Shown here piece by piece: positions 57,398 through 64,000 of a DNA stretch of 64,000 nucleotides (position 1 is its first letter; every line of letters starts with the position of its first letter). The translations under genes were made by a program, and so were the position numbers. Source of the DNA: Agromyces marinus. Its GTDB lineage: Bacteria; Actinomycetota; Actinomycetes; Actinomycetales; Microbacteriaceae. The notes beneath the pieces were generated by a model. That model was not told the origin of the DNA and searched no databases. It saw only the letters and a program-made list of their open reading frames with translations. The stretch is from contig NZ_CP087879.1 in NCBI RefSeq assembly GCF_021442325.1, forward strand, positions 1,364,001 to 1,428,000, read 5' to 3'.

Positions 57398-59114
57398 TCG
57401 CACGTCGACCGTGCTGCGCAGCGCCGTCCCTCCGCTGCGACGCCTGCTGCCGTCGGTGCTGCTCGGGATCGCCTCCGGCGGGTCGGCCGTCGCGCTGCTC
57501 GCGGCGAGTTCCTGGCTCATCGCTCGCGCCGCGGAGCAGCCCCCGATCCTGTACCTCTCGCTCGGCGTGGTCGGGGTCCGCGCGTTCGCGATCGGCCGGG
57601 CCGTGTTCCGCTACCTCGAGCGCCTGGCCGGGCACGACGCCGCGTTCCGCCAGCTCGCCGAGATCCGTTCCGGCGTCTTCGAGCGGATGCTGCCGCTCAC
57701 GCCCGACGGACTGGCCTCCTCGCGTCGGGGCGACCTGCTCGCCCGCTTCGTGGGCGACGTCGACGAGTTGCAGAACGTGAGCCTGCGGATCGTGCAGCCG
57801 GTCGTGAGTGCCGTCGTCGTACTGGCGGGGGCGATCGCATGGCTCGCGTGGCTGGCGCCGGCGTCGGCGCTCGCGGTCGGGTCGTGCCTGCTCGTGGGCG
57901 TCGCGGTCGCGATCCTGGCCCAGACGGTGCTCGCGGCTCGCGCCGACGCGAGGCTCGCGCCGCTGCGCGGCGACCTGCAGGCCGCGATCGTCGAGCACGT
58001 GCAGGCGCTCGACGTGCTCGTCGCGTTCGACGCGGCCGCTGCGAGCCGCGAGCGGATCTCCCGGCTCGGCGCACGCCTCGAGCGGGCGACGCGGACCCGC
58101 GCGTCGGCGGTCGGGCTCGCAGCGGCGGCCATGAGCGCGCTCGGCGGCTTCGCGGCCGCCGCGAGCCTCGCCGTCTCCGGGCCGGTGTTCGCAGACGGGC
58201 GCATCGACGCTCCGACGCTCGCGGTGCTCTGCCTCGTTCCGCTCGCGATCGCGGAGGTGGCGGCCGCCGTTCCGGTCGCCGTCGGCTCGCTCCGGGTCGT
58301 GCGCGCGTCGGCGCGTCGCGTCGCCGAGGCGGTCCCCGCCGACCTGCCCGTGGAGATCCCGGCACCGGCTCCAGGCACCACCGAAGGCGGAGCCGTCGTC
58401 ACTGCGCGGGTGCCGGCGCCGTATCGGAGCGTTCCCGCGATCCGGCTCCGGTCGGTCGGAGCGCGATGGCCGGAGGCATCCGCCCCATCGGAGGCCGTCG
58501 ATGCGACTGCGCCCGCGGCGCGCCCCGCGGCGCCGTTGCGCGATCTCGACCTCGACCTGGCACCCGGCGAGCGCGTGCTCGTGACCGGTGCCTCAGGGGC
58601 GGGCAAGACCACGCTCGCCCACGTGCTCGTGCGGTTCCTCGAGTACGGGGGCTCGTACCGGATCGACGGGGTCGAGGCGCGCGACCTCGACCCGCGCGAG
58701 GTGCGACGGATGGTCGGGCTCGTCGAGCAGCGGCCGTGGCTGTTCGACGAGGATGTGCGCCAGAACCTGCTGTTCGCCCGCGACACCGCGACCGACGACG
58801 ACCTGCTCGGGGTCCTGGAACGAGTCGGCCTGCGGGACTGGCTCGACGATCGGGGCGGCCTCGACGCGCGCGTCGGCGAGCGCGGCGGCCTCGTCTCGGG
58901 CGGGCAGGCCCAGCGCATCGCGCTCGCGCGTGCGATGCTCGCCGACTTCCCGGTCCTGGTGCTCGACGAACCGACCGCGAGCGTCGACCCCGAGCGTGCC
59001 GATGCCCTGCTGCGCGACCTGCTCTCGGCGGCCGGTCCGGACCGCTCCGTCGTGCTCATCTCGCACACGGGCGCGCCGGCGGGGCTCGTCGATCGCGAGG
59101 TGCGGCTGGGGTAG
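57390..59114 (+). CDS. cydC: ABC exporter subunit CydC
   Basis: Partner half-transporter of CydD, 574 residues. The N-terminal exporter domain has ASSWLIARAAEQPPILYLSL and GRAVFRYLERLAGHDAAFR, typical of CydC. The ATPase domain shows Walker A GASGAGKTT, signature VSGGQAQRIALARAM and Walker B VLVLDEPTASVD. A Pro/Ala-rich linker (about 325-385) joins the halves. ATG at 57390 has CAGGAGGCGGC upstream. Confidence 0.95.
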   Translation: MSDRTSTVLRSAVPPLRRLLPSVLLGIASGGSAVALLAASSWLIARAAEQPPILYLSLGVVGVRAFAIGRAVFRYLERLAGHDAAFRQLAEIRSGVFERMLPLTPDGLASSRRGDLLARFVGDVDELQNVSLRIVQPVVSAVVVLAGAIAWLAWLAPASALAVGSCLLVGVAVAILAQTVLAARADARLAPLRGDLQAAIVEHVQALDVLVAFDAAAASRERISRLGARLERATRTRASAVGLAAAAMSALGGFAAAASLAVSGPVFADGRIDAPTLAVLCLVPLAIAEVAAAVPVAVGSLRVVRASARRVAEAVPADLPVEIPAPAPGTTEGGAVVTARVPAPYRSVPAIRLRSVGARWPEASAPSEAVDATAPAARPAAPLRDLDLDLAPGERVLVTGASGAGKTTLAHVLVRFLEYGGSYRIDGVEARDLDPREVRRMVGLVEQRPWLFDEDVRQNLLFARDTATDDDLLGVLERVGLRDWLDDRGGLDARVGERGGLVSGGQAQRIALARAMLADFPVLVLDEPTASVDPERADALLRDLLSAAGPDRSVVLISHTGAPAGLVDREVRLG

Positions 59115-59216
59115 TTCCGGGCCGCGCACGTCGGCGGTCGCGCACGATTCCGTCGTTCGGCGCCGATCGGTTGCGTCGGCGCGCGCGAGGGCTTCCCTCG
59201 GAGGACGGGCGTGGGT

Positions 59217-59222
59217 TAGGTT
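59217..59222 (+). promoter_or_regulatory. Candidate -10 TAGGTT of the M28 peptidase gene
   Basis: TAGGTT lies 64 nt before the GTG at 59287 in the 172-nt gap after cydC; GGAGGAGC (59274-59281) is the ribosome site. Confidence 0.45.
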
Positions 59223-59286
59223 CCCGCCAGCGGCGTGCGAGCCGTTCGCTGGGCCGCGTGATCACATCACCTCCGGAGGAGCAACT

Positions 59287-60825
59287 GTGAAGCATCGAAC
59301 CAAGACCGGACTCACCCTCGGCGCGGTCGCGGCGAGCGCCGCCCTGTGCGGGAGCGTCATCGTCGCGGGCTCGGCCCAGGCCGCGCCCGTCACCGACACC
59401 CAGGCCCTGCGCGACGCCGTGACCGTCGGCGGAGTCATGGAGCACCTGACCGCGTTCCAGTCGATCGCCGACGCGAACGGCGGCAACCGCGCGGCCGGGA
59501 CCGCCGGCCACGAGGCGTCGCTCGCGTACGTGCAGGGCCTGCTCGACACGGCCGGCTATGACACGTGGACGCAGGAGTTCACGTACGAGCGCACCGACTT
59601 CACGGGAACCTCGCTCTCGCAGACCGCACCCGGCGCAGTGCCGTACACGCTCGGCGTCGACTACTTCCCGATGGACTTCACGGGCGGCGCGAACGTCGAG
59701 GCGGCGGTCACCGCGGTCGACGTGAACCTCTCGGGCGACCGGGCCTCCACGAGCGGCTGCGAGGCCGGCGACTTCGCCGGATTCACCCCCGGGAACATCG
59801 CGCTCATCCAGCGCGGGTCGTGCGACTTCGCCGTCAAGGCGCAGAACGCGCTCGACGCCGGCGCCGTCGGCGTCATCGTGTTCAACCAGGGCAACGATGT
59901 GCCGGGCGACGACCGGTTCGGACTGTTCGGCGGCACGCTCGGCTCGATCATCGACCCGAGCCTGCCCGTCGTGAGCGCTCCGTTCGACCTCGGCGCCGAG
60001 TGGGTGAACACCCCCGGCCTCCGGTTGAACCTCAGCGTCCAGATCGACATCGTCGAGGTCACGACCGAGAACCTCCTCGCCGACACCACGAGCGGTCGAA
60101 CCGATCGCACGGTCGTGGTCGGCGGCCACCTCGACTCCGTCGCCGAAGGTCCCGGCATCAACGACAACGGTTCGGGCACCGCCGCGATCCTCGAGACCGC
60201 GCTGCAGATGGCCGAACTCGGCATCGACCCGGAGAACCGCGTGCGGTTCGCGTTCTGGAGCGGCGAGGAGGACGGCCTGATCGGATCCAGCCACTACGTC
60301 GAGCAGCTGAGCGCGCGCGAGATCAAGGAACACGCGCTGAACCTCAACTTCGACATGATCGGCTCGCCGAACTCCGTGAACTTCGTCTACGACGGCGACG
60401 GCGATGCGTTCGGCGCGGCCGGGCCGAACGGGTCGGCGCTGATCGAGGGCGTCTTCACGGACTTCTTCGCCTCGCAGGGGCAGTCCTCCGACCCCACCGA
60501 GTTCGACGGCCGGAGCGACTACTTCGGCTTCATCGAGGCCGGGATCCCGGCCGGCGGGCTCTTCACCGGCGCCGAGGGCATCAAGTCCGTGGAGCAGGCC
60601 GCCCGCTACGGCGGAACGGCGGGCATCGCGTACGACCCGTGCTACCACGCGGCGTGCGACGGGATCGCGAACGTGAGTGCGGGTGCGCTCGACATCATGT
60701 CGGACGCGGTCGCGCACTCGACGTTGACGTTCGCCGAGACCGAGTCGGCCGTGAACGGCACCGGGAAGGGCAAGGCCAAGGGCCAGTTCGACCCGCAGTT
60801 CAAGGGCAGCAACGCGGTGAAGTGA
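59287..60825 (+). CDS. Secreted M28-family aminopeptidase with PA domain
   Basis: An exported zinc aminopeptidase of 512 residues. Signal peptide: basic start MKHRTKTG, hydrophobic core, cleavage near SAQAAP (about residue 34). A protease-associated insert (about 140-230) contains IALIQRGSCDFAVKAQNA. The M28 core has GGHLDSV (His281, Asp283), NDNGSG, SGEEDGL (catalytic Glu327, ligand Glu328), NFDMIG and CYHAACD (last His). Both cysteines of the C-terminal segment may form a disulfide. The tail is Lys/Gly-rich. GTG at 59287 has a strong ribosome site. Confidence 0.93.
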   Translation: MKHRTKTGLTLGAVAASAALCGSVIVAGSAQAAPVTDTQALRDAVTVGGVMEHLTAFQSIADANGGNRAAGTAGHEASLAYVQGLLDTAGYDTWTQEFTYERTDFTGTSLSQTAPGAVPYTLGVDYFPMDFTGGANVEAAVTAVDVNLSGDRASTSGCEAGDFAGFTPGNIALIQRGSCDFAVKAQNALDAGAVGVIVFNQGNDVPGDDRFGLFGGTLGSIIDPSLPVVSAPFDLGAEWVNTPGLRLNLSVQIDIVEVTTENLLADTTSGRTDRTVVVGGHLDSVAEGPGINDNGSGTAAILETALQMAELGIDPENRVRFAFWSGEEDGLIGSSHYVEQLSAREIKEHALNLNFDMIGSPNSVNFVYDGDGDAFGAAGPNGSALIEGVFTDFFASQGQSSDPTEFDGRSDYFGFIEAGIPAGGLFTGAEGIKSVEQAARYGGTAGIAYDPCYHAACDGIANVSAGALDIMSDAVAHSTLTFAETESAVNGTGKGKAKGQFDPQFKGSNAVK

Positions 60826-60837
60826 GTTCGGATGAGG

Positions 60838-60869
60838 CCCGGGGCCGCCGCGCGAGCGGGGGCCCCGGG
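60838..60869 (+). terminator. Hairpin after the M28 peptidase gene
   Basis: A 9-bp perfect stem (60838-60846 with 60861-60869) with a 14-nt loop, 12 nt after the stop codon. Confidence 0.6.
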
Positions 60870-60917
60870 TCGATCTCCGGGCGGGGACGCGCGCGCGAGG
60901 AGCACCGCGCGCGCATC

Positions 60918-60923
60918 TATCCT
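60918..60923 (+). promoter_or_regulatory. -10 TATCCT of pabB, leaderless geometry
   Basis: TATCCT is followed by GAGGGG (6 nt) and then the ATG at 60930; GAGGGG is too close to serve as ribosome site. Confidence 0.55.
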
Positions 60924-60929
60924 GAGGGG

Positions 60930-62345
60930 ATGCCGCGCCGGATCCGGAGTCTCGCCCTGCCCGGGTGGCGCGACCCCGAGACGGTCTTCCTCGCGGTCGG
61001 CGCGGGCGCGCCGCGGGTGGCGTGGCTCGACGGGGGCGCCGACGCGGCCGAGGGCCGCAGCGTGATCGCGGTCGCCGCCGATGGTGCGCCCGCCGTGATC
61101 GGGGGTCCGGAGGCCGAGCCCGACGCCGTCGCCGCGGCGCTGGCCGCGCACGTGGACGGCACGAACCTCGCCGGGCAGGTGCGCGCGGGCGAGCGCGCGG
61201 CCGTCGGCTGGCACGGCTGGTTCGGGTACGAGTTCGGTGCGCGCACACTCGGCGTGCCGGCCGCGGTCGCCGACGCCGCCGGGCCCGCCGTGCCGGAGGT
61301 CGCCTTCTTCCTCGCCGACCGGGTCGTCGTGTTCGAGCACGGTCCGCGCCGCGTGCGGCTCGAGTGGCTCGAGGACGACGCCGCGGACGACGCCGGACGG
61401 CGGGCGATCGCCGAGTGGGTCCGGGCCACGACGCACGCGATCGCGACGGCGCCGGCGGCTGCGCCATCCGTTCGCCCACCGGGTCAGGACGAGGCGGCGG
61501 CCCCGCCCGCGCCGACCCGCTGGCGGCACCCGCCCGACGAGTACCGGCGCATGATCCTCGAATGCCAGGCCGCGATCACGCGCGGCGACGCCTACCAGCT
61601 GTGCCTGACCAACCGCGTCGACGTCGACGTGCGGCCCGACCCGGTCGCGACGTACCTCGCCCTGCGCGCGTCGAGCCCGAGTCACCACGGCGGGTTCGTC
61701 CGCATCGACGACGTCGCCCTGCTCAGCGCGTCGCCCGAGCAGTTCCTGCTCGTCGAACCCGACGGCACGGTCGCGACCAAGCCCATGAAGGGCACCCGGC
61801 CGCGTTCGGCCGACCCGGCAGCGGATGCCGCGCTCCGCGCCGAGCTCCACGCGAGCGAGAAGGAACGCGCGGAGAACCTCATGATCGTCGACCTCATGCG
61901 CAACGACCTCGGCCGGATCGCGGAACTCGGCACCGTCCGGGTGCCGCACCTGCTCGAGGTCGAGGAGTACCCCCACGTGCATCAGCTCGTCTCGACGGTC
62001 TCGGCGCGGCTGCGGCATCCGCTCACCGCGCTCGACGCCGTCCGATCGGCGTTCCCCGCCGGGTCGATGACGGGCGCACCCAAGCTGTCGGCCATGACGA
62101 TCCTGCACGGACTCGAACGCGGGCCGCGCGGCGTGTACTCCGGAGCGTTCGGATGCCTCGGCGTCGACGGGGGCGCGGACCTCGCGATGGTGATCCGGTC
62201 GATCCTGGTCACGCCTGCCGGAGCGTCGATCGGCACGGGCGGCGGCATCACCGCGCTCTCCGATCCCGACGAGGAGATCGAGGAGACGCACGTCAAGGCG
62301 CGTGCGCTCATCGCGGTGCTCGGTGGGCGGATGCCGCCCGGGTAG
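60930..62345 (+). CDS. pabB: Aminodeoxychorismate synthase component I
   Basis: Chorismate-utilising enzyme that makes 4-amino-4-deoxychorismate for folate synthesis. The 471-residue protein lacks an N-terminal amidotransferase, so a separate glutaminase is expected. It has the C-terminal chorismate-binding core with [64 protein letters not shown] and [12 protein letters not shown]. The KGT motif form favours PabB over anthranilate synthase TrpE, but TrpE cannot be fully excluded. The TAG stop is the first half of the leuS -10 TAGGCT. Confidence 0.92.
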   Translation: MPRRIRSLALPGWRDPETVFLAVGAGAPRVAWLDGGADAAEGRSVIAVAADGAPAVIGGPEAEPDAVAAALAAHVDGTNLAGQVRAGERAAVGWHGWFGYEFGARTLGVPAAVADAAGPAVPEVAFFLADRVVVFEHGPRRVRLEWLEDDAADDAGRRAIAEWVRATTHAIATAPAAAPSVRPPGQDEAAAPPAPTRWRHPPDEYRRMILECQAAITRGDAYQLCLTNRVDVDVRPDPVATYLALRASSPSHHGGFVRIDDVALLSASPEQFLLVEPDGTVATKPMKGTRPRSADPAADAALRAELHASEKERAENLMIVDLMRNDLGRIAELGTVRVPHLLEVEEYPHVHQLVSTVSARLRHPLTALDAVRSAFPAGSMTGAPKLSAMTILHGLERGPRGVYSGAFGCLGVDGGADLAMVIRSILVTPAGASIGTGGGITALSDPDEEIEETHVKARALIAVLGGRMPPG

Positions 62346-62348
62346 GCT
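62343..62348 (+). promoter_or_regulatory. -10 TAGGCT of leuS, overlapping the pabB stop
   Basis: TAGGCT lies 80 nt before the leuS GTG and begins with the pabB stop codon. Confidence 0.5.
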
Positions 62349-62428
62349 TGATCCCCGGGCGCGTCGTCGTGCGCGCCGCACGTCCCAGGGCGTTTCCCCG
62401 AACCCTTCGCAGCACGATTGAGAGATCC

Positions 62429-64000
62429 GTGGCACACGAGCAGGACCCCACGCAGACCGAGGCCGGCATCTACGACTTCGCGGCCATCCAGGCGAAGTGG
62501 CTTCCAGTGTGGGACGAGCTCGAGCCGTTCCGGGCGGCCAGGCCCGGCGACACGCGCCCGCGCAAGTACATCCTCGACATGTTCCCCTACCCGTCGGGCG
62601 ACCTGCACATGGGTCACGCCGAGGCCTTCGGGTTCGGCGACGCCGCTGCGCGGTACTGGCGCCACCAGGGCTTCGACGTGCTCCACCCGATCGGTTGGGA
62701 CTCCTTCGGACTGCCCGCCGAGAACGCGGCCATCAAGCGCGGTGCCGACCCGCGCGAGTGGACCTACGCGAACATCGATCAGCAGAAGCGCTCCTTCAAG
62801 CAGTACGCGCCGTCGTTCGACTGGTCCCGCGAGCTGCACACGAGCGACCCCGAGTACTACAAGTGGAACCAGTGGCTGTTCCTGAAGCTCTACGAGCAGG
62901 GCATCGCGTACCGCAAGGACGGCCAGGTCAACTGGTGCCCGGTCGACCAGACGGTGCTCGCCAACGAGCAGGTCGTCGACGGCCACTGCGAGCGCTGCGG
63001 TGCGGTCGTCACGAAGAAGGCCCTGACGCAGTGGTACTTCCGCGTCACCGACTACGCCGACCGCCTGATCGACGACCTCAACCAGCTCGAGGGCAAGTGG
63101 CCGAGCAAGGTCCTCACGATGCAGCGCAACTGGATCGGCCGCTCGTCGGGTGCCGACGTCGACTTCGCCATCGAGGGTCGCGACGAGCCGGTGACGGTGT
63201 TCACGACCCGCCCCGACACGCTCTACGGCGCGACTTTCATGGTCGTCGCGCCCGACTCCGCGATCGCGGCCGAGCTCGCCGCCGGCGCGTCCGACGAGGT
63301 GCGCACGCGCTTCGAGCAGTACCTCGACTCGGTGCGCGCCGAGAGCGACATCGAGCGACTCGCCACCGACCGGCCGAAGACGGGCGTGTTCCTCGAACGG
63401 TACGCGACCAACCCGATCAACGGCGAGCGGCTGCCGATCTGGGCCGCCGACTACGTCCTGGCCGACTACGGGCACGGTGCGGTCATGGCCGTGCCCGCGC
63501 ACGACCAGCGCGACCTCGACTTCGCGCGTGCGTTCGAACTGCCCGTGCGCGTCGTGGTCGACACGAACGCGCCCGTGACCGGGGTCATCCCCGTCATCCC
63601 GGTCGACGAGCACGGCGTGCCGTTGCCCATGGACGACCTGCCCGTGCTCGACCCCGCCGCCACCGGCGTCGCCCTCGCGGGCGAGGGGCGCCTGATGAAC
63701 TCGGGCCCGCTGAACGGGCTGAGCAAGTCCAACGCCATCCGGCGTGCGATCGAGCAGCTCGAGGAGCGCGGCGTCGGCCGCGCCGCGAAGAACTTCCGGC
63801 TGCGCGACTGGCTGATCTCGCGCCAGCGCTACTGGGGCACGCCCATCCCGATCATCCACTGCGAGCACTGCGGCCAGGTCCCGGTCCCCGAGGCCGACCT
63901 GCCGGTGCGGCTGCCGGATGCCGCCGGGCTCGACCTCAGCCCGAAGGGCGCGAGCCCGCTGGGCGCTGCCGAGGAGTGGGCCCGCGTCGCGTGCCCGTCG
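62429..64000 (+). CDS. leuS: Leucyl-tRNA synthetase, 3' end beyond window
   Basis: Class I aminoacyl-tRNA synthetase charging tRNA-Leu. The first 524 residues are visible: class I motif HMGH within [28 protein letters not shown], a zinc-binding CERCG segment, the CP1 editing domain with [15 protein letters not shown] and [15 protein letters not shown], and the [14 protein letters not shown] block. The KMSKS motif lies outside the window. GTG at 62429 follows GAGAGATCC; the N-terminal extension before [11 protein letters not shown] is short and normal. Confidence 0.96.
   Translation, partial: MAHEQDPTQTEAGIYDFAAIQAKWLPVWDELEPFRAARPGDTRPRKYILDMFPYPSGDLHMGHAEAFGFGDAAARYWRHQGFDVLHPIGWDSFGLPAENAAIKRGADPREWTYANIDQQKRSFKQYAPSFDWSRELHTSDPEYYKWNQWLFLKLYEQGIAYRKDGQVNWCPVDQTVLANEQVVDGHCERCGAVVTKKALTQWYFRVTDYADRLIDDLNQLEGKWPSKVLTMQRNWIGRSSGADVDFAIEGRDEPVTVFTTRPDTLYGATFMVVAPDSAIAAELAAGASDEVRTRFEQYLDSVRAESDIERLATDRPKTGVFLERYATNPINGERLPIWAADYVLADYGHGAVMAVPAHDQRDLDFARAFELPVRVVVDTNAPVTGVIPVIPVDEHGVPLPMDDLPVLDPAATGVALAGEGRLMNSGPLNGLSKSNAIRRAIEQLEERGVGRAAKNFRLRDWLISRQRYWGTPIPIIHCEHCGQVPVPEADLPVRLPDAAGLDLSPKGASPLGAAEEWARVACPS

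Noticed and set aside
62349..62428. A T-box leader before leuS
   Set aside because: The 80-nt leader is too short and lacks the T-box sequence; only a small GC-rich hairpin is present.

Overview
The window looks like a chromosomal segment from a very GC-rich actinobacterium of the family Microbacteriaceae; an Agromyces-like genome is my best guess, made from protein character and gene order without a database search. The evidence is strong G/C third-position bias, many GTG starts, mostly TGA stops, ATGA/GTGA start-stop overlaps, an actinobacterial division/cell-wall cluster (mraZ to divIVA, no ftsA), and a kinase neighbourhood that matches the mycobacterial aroG-pknL-Rv2175c-idsA2 order. I see no insertion sequence, prophage, CRISPR array, tRNA or rRNA.

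Layout. 1-6.2 kb: a ParA ATPase cut by the window edge, pyruvate carboxylase, an orphan MinD-like ATPase and peptide deformylase. 6.3-10 kb: long-chain acyl-CoA synthetase, ROK sugar kinase and a PlsC-type acyltransferase. 10-16.7 kb: class II DAHP synthase, a PASTA Ser/Thr kinase (PknL type), a LysM plus lysozyme-like exported protein, an Rv2175c-like DNA-binding protein (in mycobacteria the PknL substrate), a polyprenyl diphosphate synthase and a DUF3040 membrane protein. 17.0-35.2 kb: the division and cell-wall cluster mraZ-rsmH-ftsL-ftsI-murE-murF-mraY-murD-ftsW-murG-murC-ftsQ-ftsZ-yggS-sepF-yggT-divIVA, with a three-box MraZ operator upstream of mraZ and an mraW-motif RNA hairpin before rsmH. 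35.2-43.3 kb: lspA, an RluD-type pseudouridine synthase, dnaE, hisD, nrdR and pyrD. 43.3-51.9 kb: a short upstream ORF coupled to two CNNM/CBS membrane proteins, an App1-type phosphatase, a TetR regulator, a four-gene OpuB/ProU-type osmoprotectant ABC importer and a DedA protein. 51.9-59.1 kb: a BlaI repressor and M56 metalloprotease pair divergent from cydABDC (cytochrome bd oxidase and its CydDC exporter), with a perfect 7-3-7 inverted repeat between them. 59.3-64 kb: a secreted M28 aminopeptidase, aminodeoxychorismate synthase component I and the 5' part of leuS.

The most useful non-gene observations concern transcription signals. Many genes have a TAnnnT -10 hexamer 6-9 nt before the start codon, so leaderless or near-leaderless mRNAs are expected; hisD, nrdR, pyrD and the short ORF at 43358 all have a gap of exactly 9 nt. 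In four junctions the TAG stop of one gene is also the first three bases of the next gene's -10 hexamer. Other points are the BlaI-type palindrome facing cydABDC, a seven-unit Ala-Pro-Asp/Gly insert in MurE together with a changed substrate-selectivity motif, and the recurring octamer CGGATGCC/GGCATCCG.
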